From Streptomyces violaceorubidus (GTDB taxonomy: Bacteria > Actinomycetota > Actinomycetes > Streptomycetales > Streptomycetaceae): a DNA stretch of 43,965 nucleotides. Both the position numbers and the translations under genes were made by a program. Below the pieces are notes generated by a model. It saw nothing but the letters and a program-made list of their open reading frames with translations, was not told the DNA's origin and searched no databases. Where the stretch lies: contig NZ_JODM01000040.1 in assembly GCF_000717995.1 (NCBI RefSeq), forward strand, positions 1-43,965, given 5' to 3'. This document shows positions 14,534 through 23,553 of this stretch, piece after piece; position 1 is the stretch's first letter, and every line of letters starts with the position of its first letter.

Positions 14534-17212
14534 ATGGGTACGGCAGAGGGCGGGGCCCGGACATCGGCCGCCGCGGGTACCGACCCGGTGGGCGATCCGT
14601 ATCTGCGCACGCGGTTCGCCCTTCCCGCACGGCCCGCCACCTTCTTGCGGCGGCAGCGGCTCGTCGTGCATCTGAACGAGGCTCTGCGCACACCGCTGAC
14701 CGTGGTCAACGGTGCGGCCGGGGCCGGGAAGACGTTGCTGGCGGCCGACTGGGCCGCAGGGCTGCGGCTACCGGTCGCCTGGCTCACCGTCGAGGCCGGG
14801 GATCAGCGTCCCGGGGTCTTCTGGGCCTACGTCTTCGAGTCCCTGCGCGTGTGCGAGGCACGGGCGGGCGGCGCCGCCGGGGCTCCCGCGGACTCGGGCG
14901 GCGTGGGGCGCGGGCTGCTGTCCTCGCTCGCCGCCGAACTGAACGCCCGCGACCGTCCCGTGGTGCTGGTGCTCGACGAGTGGGACCGGATGGTCCGCGC
15001 CGAGGTCCACGAGCAGGTGGAGTTCGTCCTGCACCATGCCGGGCAGGGACTGCGTCTCGTGCTGGTGACCCGGACCGAGCCGCTGCTCCCCCTGCACCGC
15101 TACCGGGCCGCCGACGAGCTGACCGAGATCCGCGGCGCCGAGCTGTCCTTCACCCCGGAGGAAGCCGGTGAGCTGCTGCGACTGCACGGGCTGCGCCTGC
15201 CCGAGCCCGCGACGGCGGCCCTGGTGGACCGCACCCGGGGCTGGGCCGCCGGGTTGCGGCTGTCCGCCCTGGCAGCCCGGGAGAGCACCGACCCCGAGCA
15301 GTACTTGAAGAGGTTCGAGGCGGACCACAGTACGGTCGCGGACTTCCTGCTGGGGGAGGTCCTGAAGGGGAGGACGGAGGCGGAACAGGACCTGCTGCTG
15401 CGCGTCAGCGTGCTGGACCGCTTCTGCCCGGACCTGGCCGACGCCCTCACGCTGCGGACCGACGCCGGGTCCCTCCTGGCCGGGCTGCACCGGGACAACG
15501 CGTTCATCGAGCGACTGGGGCACTCCTGGTACCGGCTGCACCCGCTCTTCCGGGAGATACTCCGGGCCCACCTGCGCGAACGCCTGCCCGGTGTGGAACC
15601 GGAGCTGCACCTGTGGGCCGCGCGTTGGCTGCGCCGTTCCGGCTTCCTCCCGGAGACACTCGCCCATGGTGCCGCGGGCGGCGACTTCGATCTGGCCGCC
15701 GGCGCGCTCGTGGACGACCTCGCGATCGGCCAGCTCTTCACGGGCCTGCGTTCGGAAGGGCTGGCCCAGCTCTTCACCGGCATGGGACCCGAGGCCTCAA
15801 GCCCGGCGAGCGAGCTCGTGCGGGCGGCCGGGGCGCTGGCCCGTCGGGATCTCCGCCACGGTCTGGACCGGCTGCGGCGGGCTCAGGATCAGCTGTCCGA
15901 CGCCGAGGACTCCCCGGGGCTGGCGGCGGCCCGGCTGAGCTGCACGCTGCTGGAGGCGCTCGCCGCCCGGCTCACCGGATGTCCGCCGAGGGCCGAGCAG
16001 GCCGCCGCGACGGCCGAGGAACTGCGCCGGGACCTGCCGGACCACCTGCTGGAGGAGCATCCGGAACTGACCTGTCTGCTGATGACACATGTGGGTTCGG
16101 CTCTTCTGTGGGAGGGGCGCTTCGACGACGCGCGTGCCGTGCTGGCCCGTGCGGCCGAGGCCCGCGGCGGGTCCGCCACCGTCCTGCCCCGCGCGGAGTC
16201 GATGGGGCACCTGGCCCTGATCGACTACCTGAGCGGCTGGCTCGGCCAGGCGGAGCGCAGGGCTCTGGCCGCCGTGTGCGAGGCGGAGCGGGCGGGTCTG
16301 CCCGGGCCTCCCGGTGCGGGCCTCGGCCGGCTGGTGCTGGCCGCGGTGGCCGTGGACCGCCAGGAGCTGGACCGGGCCCGGGTCCTGCTCGACGAGACGG
16401 CCCTGCTCCCGGCGCGCGAGCACGATCCGGTGCCGACGGCGGGGCGGGCCCTTGCCCTCTCACGCCTGCTCCTCGACGACGGTGAGACGCATGCCGCCGC
16501 CGAGGCAGCGGGGGCGTTCGTGTCCGCGGCCGTGACCTCGCCCTGGGCGGAGAGTCACGCGGCAGTGGTCCGTTCCGCCGCCTGCCTCGCCGACGCACGA
16601 CCCGACGAAGCCGTGCGGCTTCTCGACGGGGTCCCGGGCGATCAGCCGGTGTGCGCCGTGGAAGCGGCGGCGATCCAGGTCGCCGCGGGGCGGCCCCGTG
16701 CGGCGGCCGAACTGCTCGGCACCGTTCGAGCCGAGGGACGCACGGGTCCCGCGGTGAGCGTGGGGGCGGCGCTGGCGCGGGCTCGGACGGCTCAGGAGTC
16801 GGGAGACGCCGCCACCGCCCGCAGACTCGTCGCACGTGCTCTTCTCGACGCCCGGCGCGAGCGTCTGCGCCGCCCCTTCCTCCGGACGGGAGACTGGATC
16901 AAACCGCTGCTGGCCACGGCCTCACTGCACGAACTCGCCGAGGGCTGGCTCCTGCCCGGTCGGCCACGGGGGCCGGGCCGGCCGGCTCGGGCCGTACCCG
17001 ATCAGGGTCCCCTGGTGCCGGTGGAGCTGAGCGCACGCGAGCGGGACGTCCTGCGGCGGCTGGCGCGCCTGATGACCACCGAGGAGATCGCTGCCGACCT
17101 GTACGTGTCGGTCAACACGGTCAAGACCCATCTCAAGAGCGCGTACCGGAAACTGGCGGTGAACCGGCGCAGCGACGCGGTGCACCGCGCGCGCGAACTC
17201 GGGCAGCTGTGA
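14534..17212 (+). CDS. MalT/LAL-type LuxR family ATP-dependent regulator
   Basis: The 892-residue transcription factor of the large signal-transduction ATPase class has an N-terminal NTPase with P-loop GAAGAGKT (residues 60-67). Walker B is VVLVLDEWDRM, and the sensor-like stretch LVTRTEPLLPLHRYRA follows. A long helical repeat middle comes next. The C-terminal LuxR helix-turn-helix spans about the last 65 residues (LSARERDVLRRLARLMTTEEIAADL, VNTVKTHLKSAYRKL). The ATG at 14534 with GGTGAG upstream is preferred; a GTG at 14450 would add 28 disordered residues. It heads a group of envelope-type genes downstream and may regulate them. The ligand is unknown. Confidence 0.93.
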   Translation: MGTAEGGARTSAAAGTDPVGDPYLRTRFALPARPATFLRRQRLVVHLNEALRTPLTVVNGAAGAGKTLLAADWAAGLRLPVAWLTVEAGDQRPGVFWAYVFESLRVCEARAGGAAGAPADSGGVGRGLLSSLAAELNARDRPVVLVLDEWDRMVRAEVHEQVEFVLHHAGQGLRLVLVTRTEPLLPLHRYRAADELTEIRGAELSFTPEEAGELLRLHGLRLPEPATAALVDRTRGWAAGLRLSALAARESTDPEQYLKRFEADHSTVADFLLGEVLKGRTEAEQDLLLRVSVLDRFCPDLADALTLRTDAGSLLAGLHRDNAFIERLGHSWYRLHPLFREILRAHLRERLPGVEPELHLWAARWLRRSGFLPETLAHGAAGGDFDLAAGALVDDLAIGQLFTGLRSEGLAQLFTGMGPEASSPASELVRAAGALARRDLRHGLDRLRRAQDQLSDAEDSPGLAAARLSCTLLEALAARLTGCPPRAEQAAATAEELRRDLPDHLLEEHPELTCLLMTHVGSALLWEGRFDDARAVLARAAEARGGSATVLPRAESMGHLALIDYLSGWLGQAERRALAAVCEAERAGLPGPPGAGLGRLVLAAVAVDRQELDRARVLLDETALLPAREHDPVPTAGRALALSRLLLDDGETHAAAEAAGAFVSAAVTSPWAESHAAVVRSAACLADARPDEAVRLLDGVPGDQPVCAVEAAAIQVAAGRPRAAAELLGTVRAEGRTGPAVSVGAALARARTAQESGDAATARRLVARALLDARRERLRRPFLRTGDWIKPLLATASLHELAEGWLLPGRPRGPGRPARAVPDQGPLVPVELSARERDVLRRLARLMTTEEIAADLYVSVNTVKTHLKSAYRKLAVNRRSDAVHRARELGQL

Positions 17213-17369
17213 GAGGGCGTCGGGATCCGCGGCCGGAGTCACCTCTACCGGGTGAGGCCGCCGCGGGGTGACCGGGCGCACGATCGTCACAGAGGGCACC
17301 GTCCGCCCCGCAGCCCCGGGCCCGCAGCCCCGGGCGGTGTCCCGAGCCCGTCCGGTGGAAGGACCGCTC

Positions 17370-17567
17370 GTGCGCTACGAGATCCGAGTCGAGGGACACC
17401 TGTCGGAGACGCTGGCCAACGCGTTCCCGGAGCTGGAACACGTCATGATGTCCGGCCAGACCGTCCTGTTCGGAACGGTGATCGACGAGGCCCACCTGTA
17501 CGGACTGCTCACTCGCTGCCAGTCCCTGGGCCTGCGCGTCCTGGAGATGCGGCAGGTTCCGGAGTGA
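17370..17567 (+). CDS. 65-residue protein of unknown function
   Basis: The GTG at 17370 follows GGAAGGA with ideal spacing. The product ([21 protein letters not shown]...[24 protein letters not shown]...[10 protein letters not shown]) has an alternating strand-helix-strand-helix-strand pattern like a small ferredoxin-like or ACT-like fold. I recognise no named family. It lies 157 bp after the LuxR regulator on the same strand. Confidence 0.75.
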   Translation: MRYEIRVEGHLSETLANAFPELEHVMMSGQTVLFGTVIDEAHLYGLLTRCQSLGLRVLEMRQVPE

Positions 17568-17619
17568 CGCCGCCCGCCGCCCGGACCGTGCCGACGGCTC
17601 GCGCGTCGCTCCCGGGCCT

Positions 17620-17795
17620 GCCTCACGGCCCGGCCCGCCTCACGGCCCGGCCCGCCTCACGGCCCGGCCCGCCTCACGACCGGGCCCGCCTCACGACCGG
17701 GCCCGCCTCACGACCGGGCCCGCCTCACGACCGAGGGCGCCTCACGACCGGGCCCGCCTCACGACCGAGGGCGCCTCACGACCGAGGGCGCCTCA
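17620..17795. repeat. 17-bp tandem repeat, 11 copies, ending in a stop codon
   Basis: Units of the type GCCTCACGACCGGGCCC start every 17 bases from 17620 to 17790. There are three unit variants: CGGCCCGGCCC, CGACCGGGCCC and CGACCGAGGGC. On the minus strand each unit ends with TGA in the same place. The innermost TGA is the stop codon (17793-17795) of the DUF2252 gene. Confidence 0.95.
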
Positions 17796-19202
17796 TGGCT
17801 GGGCGGCCGTGATCCGACCGGACCGGCAGGCCGCCCTCAGAGCTTCGTGGTCGCGTTCGTTCTGATCGGCGTAGGCGTGGGCGAACTCGGTGAGCGCGCG
17901 GTCGAAGCGGTCGCTGCCGCCCAGATAGGCGGCGAGCGCGATGGGGTCGCCCGAGCGGGCGTGGGCCCGCGCCAGGCAGGCGCCGCACAGCCGGGCGAAG
18001 AGGGAGAGCAGGTCGGGCCCCATGGTCTCCGGCCGCGCGATGCCCTTCCAGTCCCACAGCTGGCGCACGTAGAAGTCCCGGCCCTTTCCGTCGAGTCCGG
18101 TGACGTGGGTCCAGCCGAGGAAGATGTCGCTGGTGGTCTGGATCAGGCGTTGGCCGGTCACGACCCGGCGGCCCTGGTTGTCGTGGCGTTCGCCGCCCGT
18201 GTGGGGGGCCAGTACGGACTCCGAGGCTTCCTTGGCCTGGAGCAGCAGGGGGTCGTCGTCGTCCCTGCCGAGCAGGAGCAGTACCCAGCAGCGGGTGCCG
18301 ACGCTGCCGACGCCGACCACCTTCCTGGCCATGTCCACGAGACGGTAGTGGCGCAGCAGGTGGCGCCTCTCGGGTGCCAGCGTCCGCGCGTAGCCCTTCA
18401 CGACGGACCGCAGTTCCTCCTGCCGGCCTGCCTCGGACGGGTCGGTGAGCAGGTCGTCCAGCGGGGTGATCAGCGGCGGGTCGGGGGTGATGCGCCGGCC
18501 GGCGGCCGTGACGCGGGTGAGTTTCGCGAACGCCCTCAGGTGGGTGCGCGTGCGGGCTTTCGCGGCCGCGTCCCTGAGCCGGTGCTCGGCTTCTCCCGCG
18601 GCCCGGGTCGCCAGGAGTTGCCGTACGTGGTCCGCGTCGTCCTGGGCGTACCAGATGTCCAGGGTCGGCATGCCGGCGAACTCCCGCATGCGCTCCCGGT
18701 AGGCCCGCACGCAGGTCCGCACGGTGCGGCTCTGCTCCTTGGGCGCGAAGCCGTTCGCCCGGGCCGCGATCACGAAGCCGGCCGCCAGGCGTTTGACGTC
18801 CCACTCGAAGGGGCCGGGCAGGGTTTCGTCGAAGTCGTTGATGTCGAAGACCAGCCGGCGCTCCGGTGAGGCCAGGAGCCGGAAGTTCAGCGGGTGGGCG
18901 TCCCCGCACAGCTGCACCTGGAGTCCGCTGCCGGGCAGCGGCGCCAGGTCCGCCGCCATGAGCGCCGCCGCGCCGCGGTAGAAGCGGAACGGAGATTCCA
19001 GCATGCGACCGTAGCGGATCGGCACCAGGGCCGGAACGCGCTCACCGGACTGGCATTCCAGCAGGTCGATCGGGTCGCCCCGCCGTTGCCCCGTCTCGTA
19101 CCAGCCGTGGCAGGAACGTGGGGCCCGTTTGCGGGCCTTCCTTCCGTACGCCGCCCGCTCCGCCGGCGGCAGGGGGGTGGGGAAGGCACTGGGTAGCGTC
19201 AT
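17793..19202 (-). CDS. DUF2252 protein, kinase-like fold
   Basis: A 469-residue cytosolic protein. Two motifs resemble the catalytic loop and metal loop of aminoglycoside-kinase-like folds: CGDAHPLNF (G100-D101-x-H103-x-x-N106) and DINDFDE (D120-D125). This suggests phosphotransfer or nucleotide binding, though no DUF2252 reaction is established to my knowledge. Further conserved blocks include [19 protein letters not shown] and [22 protein letters not shown]. The ATG at 19202 has GGAGG upstream. The frame extends farther upstream but through repeats. It faces the LuxR regulator block convergently. The stop codon is the first TGA of an 11-unit repeat array. Confidence 0.88.
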   Translation of the reverse strand: MTLPSAFPTPLPPAERAAYGRKARKRAPRSCHGWYETGQRRGDPIDLLECQSGERVPALVPIRYGRMLESPFRFYRGAAALMAADLAPLPGSGLQVQLCGDAHPLNFRLLASPERRLVFDINDFDETLPGPFEWDVKRLAAGFVIAARANGFAPKEQSRTVRTCVRAYRERMREFAGMPTLDIWYAQDDADHVRQLLATRAAGEAEHRLRDAAAKARTRTHLRAFAKLTRVTAAGRRITPDPPLITPLDDLLTDPSEAGRQEELRSVVKGYARTLAPERRHLLRHYRLVDMARKVVGVGSVGTRCWVLLLLGRDDDDPLLLQAKEASESVLAPHTGGERHDNQGRRVVTGQRLIQTTSDIFLGWTHVTGLDGKGRDFYVRQLWDWKGIARPETMGPDLLSLFARLCGACLARAHARSGDPIALAAYLGGSDRFDRALTEFAHAYADQNERDHEALRAACRSGRITAAQP

Positions 19203-19289
19203 GGTCCTGCCTCCGGTTCGTCCTCGGGACCGGCACCGAGGGGCGGCACGGCCGCGGTTCCCGGCGCTTTCGGGCCGGCCCGACCGGTA

Positions 19290-19378
19290 TCGCGCCCGCC
19301 GGCACCGCACTCGCCGGCACCGCGCTCGCCGGCACCCGGGCGGCGGCACCCGGGCGGCGGCACCCGGGCGGCGGCACC
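19290..19378. repeat. 14- and 16-bp GC-rich tandem repeats
   Basis: Three exact 14-bp units CACCCGGGCGGCGG (19333-19374) follow degenerate GCCGGCACCGC-CTC units. The array fills part of the 325-bp divergent spacer 19203-19527, which holds no gene. No convincing operator was seen there. Confidence 0.85.
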
Positions 19379-19527
19379 GACAAGCGGATCGTTCCCGAAC
19401 CCCACCCCACCGCCCCGACGTCGGAACGTAATCACCCGTGCCGGGTGATGCCACCCGGTGAGCCCGTGACCACCCTGAAATCAGTGGGGAAGGACGGCCG
19501 GGCCCACGCCCGGAACGGAGGAAGGAC

Positions 19528-19983
19528 ATGAGCGCACAGACCTATCTGGCGTACGACTACCCGCTGCTGGGTGCCTTCTGGACCATGCTGATCCTCTTCC
19601 TGTGGATCATGTGGTTCATCCTGCTCTTCCGCATCGTCGCCGACATCTTCCACGACGACGGGCTGAGCGGCTGGGGGAAGACCGGCTGGCTGGTGTTCTG
19701 CGTCGTCCTGCCGTTCCTGGGCGTGTTCGTCTACGTGATCGCCCGGGGCAAGAACATGGGGCGCCGGGAGACGAACCGGGCCCGGGCACAGCAGGAGGAG
19801 TTCAACGCCTACATCAGGAAGACCGCGGCCGGCGGGTCCGGCAGCGTCGACGAGCTGGCCCGGCTCTCCGAGATCCGGGACCGGGGCGCCATCACGGACG
19901 ACGAGTTCCGCAGGGCGAAGGAGCTGGTCCTGTCCGGTCACGGCCCGGCCGAACGCCCGGGCACCGGCGGCTCCGACCGCTGA
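19528..19983 (+). CDS. PLDc_N/SHOCT membrane protein
   Basis: A 151-residue protein with two membrane helices (about residues 15-38 and 50-72). The second ends in the PLDc_N-like block GWLVFCVVLPFLGVFVYVIARG. A C-terminal SHOCT domain follows (about 107-135: ELARLSEIRDRGAITDDEFRRAKELVL). Such proteins are small membrane adaptors of unknown role. The ATG at 19528 follows GGAGGAAGG. It starts a three-gene plus-strand series with the DUF7144 and DUF389 genes, 40 bp before the next gene. Confidence 0.9.
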   Translation: MSAQTYLAYDYPLLGAFWTMLILFLWIMWFILLFRIVADIFHDDGLSGWGKTGWLVFCVVLPFLGVFVYVIARGKNMGRRETNRARAQQEEFNAYIRKTAAGGSGSVDELARLSEIRDRGAITDDEFRRAKELVLSGHGPAERPGTGGSDR

Positions 19984-20023
19984 CACACCCCGCACCCCCT
20001 CATCCCACGAAACGAGGTCCGAG

Positions 20024-20467
20024 ATGACCGCGACACACACCCGCCCGGCCCACCCGGCAAGGCAGGAATGGGCGACCGGTCTGACCGCCTTCGCCGCCGT
20101 GATGCTCTTCCTCGCCGGCCTGCTCACCCTCTTCCGGGGCATCATGGCCATCGCCGAGGACGACGTCTTCGTCACCACACCCAACTACGTCTTCCAGTTC
20201 GACCTCACCGGCTGGGGCTGGGTCCACCTCGCGCTGGGCGCAGTCGCCATGGTCGTCAGCGTCGGGCTGCTCAAGGCGTCGCTGTGGGCGCGGGTCACCG
20301 GCGTGGCCATCGCCGGGCTGGTGATCATCGCCAACTTCCTCTCCCTGCCGTACTACCCCGTGTGGTCCGTCGTCATGATCACCATCTCGGGCTTCATCAT
20401 CTGGGCCCTGTGCGTGTCGGGGCGCGGCGGCAACGCGTACGACCTGTCCGGGGAACGTCGGCGATAG
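20024..20467 (+). CDS. DUF7144-type four-helix membrane protein
   Basis: The 147-residue protein has four hydrophobic helices (about 23-45, 66-87, 93-112, 116-136). It carries the family-like blocks LFRGIMAIAEDDVF and FDLTGWGWVHLALG. The function is unknown; family members are common near stress genes in actinomycetes. The ATG at 20024 follows a GAGG-type site. It probably shares a transcript with the SHOCT gene 40 bp upstream. Confidence 0.87.
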   Translation: MTATHTRPAHPARQEWATGLTAFAAVMLFLAGLLTLFRGIMAIAEDDVFVTTPNYVFQFDLTGWGWVHLALGAVAMVVSVGLLKASLWARVTGVAIAGLVIIANFLSLPYYPVWSVVMITISGFIIWALCVSGRGGNAYDLSGERRR

Positions 20468-20523
20468 GACCGAGTCGCGGGACGGCCGACAGGCTGGTTC
20501 ACGCGTCGGGCGGAGCGCCCAGC

Positions 20524-20558
20524 GGGCGACGGGCGACGGGCGACGGGCGACGGGCGAC
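20524..20558. repeat. 7-bp tandem repeat
   Basis: Five exact GGGCGAC units begin 57 bp after the DUF7144 stop codon. Confidence 0.9.
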
Positions 20559-20601
20559 GGGCGGGAGCGGCGATCACGGCGCCCCTCGCGCCCGCCTCGC
20601 C

Positions 20602-20637
20602 GTGCCGCTGCCGCTGCCGCTGCCGCTGCCGCTGCCG
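20602..20637. repeat. 6-bp CTGCCG tandem repeat
   Basis: About six CTGCCG units lie in the 237-bp spacer between the DUF7144 and DUF389 genes. Confidence 0.85.
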
Positions 20638-20704
20638 GGCGGCGTCGTGACGCCGGGTCGTGTTCCTGCCGGGTGCCGGCGGGCCCCCTCACGATACTGA
20701 GGGC

Positions 20705-21706
20705 ATGCCCGGCCCTCTCCGTGCCCTGGTCCTGCCGGACCGGCAACGTCGCTCTCTGGACGACCTGCGGCAGGACCTCGACCTCTCGTACGGGGAGAGC
20801 CGGTCGAAGCAGTCGGCCTTCTGGACCATGCTCACGTTGGCCGCCGTCATCGCGGCGTGCGGGATCCTGACGGACTCCACGGCCACGGTCGTCGGAGCGA
20901 TGATCATCGCCCCGCTCTCCACCCCGATCATGGGCATCGCCCTCGGTGCCGTACAGCGCCGCCGCAGCACCGCCGCCGCCTTCGTGGGCCTGGGGTGCCT
21001 GCTGGTGATGCTGATCGGGGCGGTGGCCTCGCTGGTGGTGCCGCAGTCCTACGACCTGCTGACCAACGGCCAGATCTCCGGCCGGACCTCCCCGGGGCTG
21101 CTCGACCTGGTCTCCGCCCTGGCCACGGGCTTCGCCGGTGCCGTGGCGCTGGCCCGCAAGGACGTCGCCGCCGTACTGCCGGGGGTGGCGATCGCGATCT
21201 CGCTCGTGCCGCCCCTCGTGGTCACCGGCGTCTGTGCCGGCCAGGCGGCGTGGTGGCCGGCGCTGGGTGCCCTGGTGCTCTTCCGGTCCAACCTCTTCGC
21301 CCTCGTCTTCGCCGGCATGGTCGTCTTCACCGTCCTCGCCTACGCGGGGGCCGCCGCCCGGCCCGTCCACCGCGGGCCCCGCCGCGCCCACGTCATGCTC
21401 GGGCTGCTCTTCACGGCCGTCCTGCTTCCCCTGGGCGCCCATACGGTCGCCACCGTGCTGCTCAACACCTGGACCCTCAGGGCCAAGAGCGCCGCCGAGC
21501 GGTGGCTGGCGCACAGTCCCGGCGCGGAGGTCACCAGCGTCGACGCGCAGTCCAGGACCCTGTACATCCACGTGCGCGGGCCCGGCGAACTGCCGCCGAT
21601 CAAGGGCCTGCTGAACGAACTGGAGGGGGAGGTCCCCGACGGCGTCCCGATCGTGGTCGACGCCGTCCGCGGCCGGCAGATCACGGCCGGGAGCGTGGGC
21701 GGGTGA
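20705..21706 (+). CDS. DUF389 membrane protein
   Basis: The 333-residue integral membrane protein belongs to the DUF389/TIGR00341 family. The conserved block SKQSAFWTMLTLAAVIAACG and the block STATVVGAMIIAPLSTPIMG stand in the first two helices, with about six helices in all. A soluble C-terminal part (after about residue 255) may be a regulatory domain. The function is unknown; transport is suspected. The ATG at 20705 is chosen over upstream frame extension because it follows a GAGGG site and begins the family-like N-terminus. A 12-bp repeat array starts 15 bp after the stop. Confidence 0.9.
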   Translation: MPGPLRALVLPDRQRRSLDDLRQDLDLSYGESRSKQSAFWTMLTLAAVIAACGILTDSTATVVGAMIIAPLSTPIMGIALGAVQRRRSTAAAFVGLGCLLVMLIGAVASLVVPQSYDLLTNGQISGRTSPGLLDLVSALATGFAGAVALARKDVAAVLPGVAIAISLVPPLVVTGVCAGQAAWWPALGALVLFRSNLFALVFAGMVVFTVLAYAGAAARPVHRGPRRAHVMLGLLFTAVLLPLGAHTVATVLLNTWTLRAKSAAERWLAHSPGAEVTSVDAQSRTLYIHVRGPGELPPIKGLLNELEGEVPDGVPIVVDAVRGRQITAGSVGG

Positions 21707-21720
21707 CGTCTCCCGGGGGC

Positions 21721-21782
21721 GTGCCCGGGGCCGTGCCCGAGGCCGTGCCCGGGGCCGTGCCCGAGGCCGTCCCCGGGGCCGT
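21721..21782. repeat. 12-bp tandem repeat
   Basis: About five units alternate between GTGCCCGGGGCC and GTGCCCGAGGCC, just after the DUF389 stop codon and before the convergent beta-helix gene. Confidence 0.9.
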
Positions 21783-21847
21783 CGTCAACGGGCGGCCGGC
21801 GGCCGGGGTGGCTCGGGGGCCTGCCCTCGGCAGGGCACGGGGCGCGG

Positions 21848-23488
21848 TCACTGGCGGCTGACCGCCCGGGATATCCCCGCGGTGACCGTCGTGGCCAGGA
21901 TCCAGCCGGCGGCGATCAGGGCGTAGGACAGCCACTGGCCGGTGCCGCGTGGGGCGAAGGCGTTGTCCTGGCCGAAGGTGATGATCGGGACGAGGAGGTC
22001 GAGGGTGTAGAAGACGGCGTTGAAGGGTGGGGCTTTGCCGGGATCGAGGGGGGCGGGGGTGTGCAGGGCGAAGTACAGGGCCCCGCAGGCCAGGAGGGCC
22101 AGGAGCCACAGGCCGGCGCGGAGGGGCCGGTAGCCGTAGCCCACGGCGGCGTCCTGGACGTGGCCCCAGAGGCGGGTGTGCGCGGGGAGGGTGGCCCGGC
22201 GGGCTCTCTGCTTGGCCAGGAGGACCGTGCGGGCCTCGTCCTCGTGGCCGAGACGCCGGTAGGTGGCCGCCAGTTGCTCGTACGGCTGGGGGAGGTAGTC
22301 GCCGGTGGTGCGGCGGATCCAGCGGACGCGCTCCGCGGCGGGGAGCGGGAACGCCAGGGTGTCGTACGTCGCGTCGGCCAGACGGAGGTCGGTGGGCCAG
22401 GTGTCCTGGGCGTCGTGCAGCGTGCCCAGTCGGGCGTTGCGCGCGTCCACCACGCCGTCGATCGGCCGACGGGTGCGGAGGTCCGTTTCGCGGGCCTGGG
22501 TCGACCGTAGGGACAGGGCGGTGCCGTCCTGGTGGGTCAGTGCGGCGTCGCGGAGGCTCAGTTCCGTGCCGACGCGCGTGCCGTCGAGTTTCACCGCGCC
22601 GTCGACCGTGAGGCCGAGGCCCAGGTCGAAGTTGCGGCCGACCGTGACGTCCACCGCTTCCAGGGCGATGTCCCCCGGGTTGCTCAACCGGGCCCCGCAG
22701 AAGCCGATGGCCGCCGCGACGGTGGCGCCGGAGAGGATGATCCGGCCCTCGGCGCTGAACCCGGGGTGGAAGGTGAAGTCCTGTGCGATACGCACGTGGT
22801 AGGCGTCCAGGGCGTTCGCGCCGGGGGCGCGGAGTGCGGCGCTCTCCAGATCGAACTCGCCCTCTATGGACGCGCCGGAGAGGCGGAACGTCCCCTCGAC
22901 GGCCAGGTTCGTGCACAGGGCGTCGCCGGCCACCCGGGCGTGGATGGCTGATACGGCCTCGCCCCCGGGGAAGCCGATCACCGTGTCGCGCAGGTCCAGG
23001 TCCCCGTGGATCTGCGTGCGGTTGAGGACCAGGGGGCCCGTCAAACGGCAGCGGGAGACGACCAGGCGTCCGTCGATCTGCGCCGTGTCGGCCACCAGTC
23101 CGGGCAGGGTGCAGTCCGTCATGACCAACTGGCGGGTCCTCGCGCCCTGCAACAGCGGTGCTTCGTCGAAGCGGCAGTCGGCCAGGAGGACCGGTACCGC
23201 GACCTCCGTGAAGCCGAGGTCCAGGCGGCCCGTGATGTGCGCCCCGGTCAGACGCAGCGCGGGGCGGTCACCGGGCGCGGGCTCGGCGTGGGCGCCCAGC
23301 AGCAGTGCCGCGACGGCGTCGGCTCGGACCACCGGGGCCGAGGGAGCTGGTGCGGCCAAGCCGGCCGGTGGGGCCGGTTGTGCAGGTGGGGCCGGATGGG
23401 CGGGCTCGGTGGATACGTCGACCCGGCGGCCTTGCGGGAAGGCGTCCCACAACCGGCGTTCGTGGACGTTGAGTTCGTTGAGGCGCAC
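21848..23488 (-). CDS. Beta-helix repeat protein with C-terminal membrane anchor
   Basis: The 546-residue protein starts with a Pro/Ala-rich linker (about 30-60). From about 75 to 350 it has repeating units of the type ITGRLDLGFTEV, IDGRLVVSRCRL and IHGDLDLRDTVI, which look like a right-handed beta-helix. A helical segment (about 390-450) and two membrane helices near 460-480 and 510-540 follow. Relatives are often annotated as membrane-associated oxidoreductase, but I see no redox motif. The GTG at 23488 has GGGAAGA upstream and removes a long artefactual extension. It follows the HdeD-like gene by 65 bp on the same strand, a likely operon. Confidence 0.8.
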   Translation of the reverse strand: MRLNELNVHERRLWDAFPQGRRVDVSTEPAHPAPPAQPAPPAGLAAPAPSAPVVRADAVAALLLGAHAEPAPGDRPALRLTGAHITGRLDLGFTEVAVPVLLADCRFDEAPLLQGARTRQLVMTDCTLPGLVADTAQIDGRLVVSRCRLTGPLVLNRTQIHGDLDLRDTVIGFPGGEAVSAIHARVAGDALCTNLAVEGTFRLSGASIEGEFDLESAALRAPGANALDAYHVRIAQDFTFHPGFSAEGRIILSGATVAAAIGFCGARLSNPGDIALEAVDVTVGRNFDLGLGLTVDGAVKLDGTRVGTELSLRDAALTHQDGTALSLRSTQARETDLRTRRPIDGVVDARNARLGTLHDAQDTWPTDLRLADATYDTLAFPLPAAERVRWIRRTTGDYLPQPYEQLAATYRRLGHEDEARTVLLAKQRARRATLPAHTRLWGHVQDAAVGYGYRPLRAGLWLLALLACGALYFALHTPAPLDPGKAPPFNAVFYTLDLLVPIITFGQDNAFAPRGTGQWLSYALIAAGWILATTVTAGISRAVSRQ

Positions 23489-23553
23489 GAAGGATGATCT
23501 TCCCGGGGCGACCGTGTGCCGGACAACCCCGTTCCGACCACTCCGTCCGCCCC

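Noticed and set aside
17620..17795. CRISPR-like regular repeat array
   Set aside because: Units are contiguous 17-bp tandem copies without spacers, and no cas genes are present.
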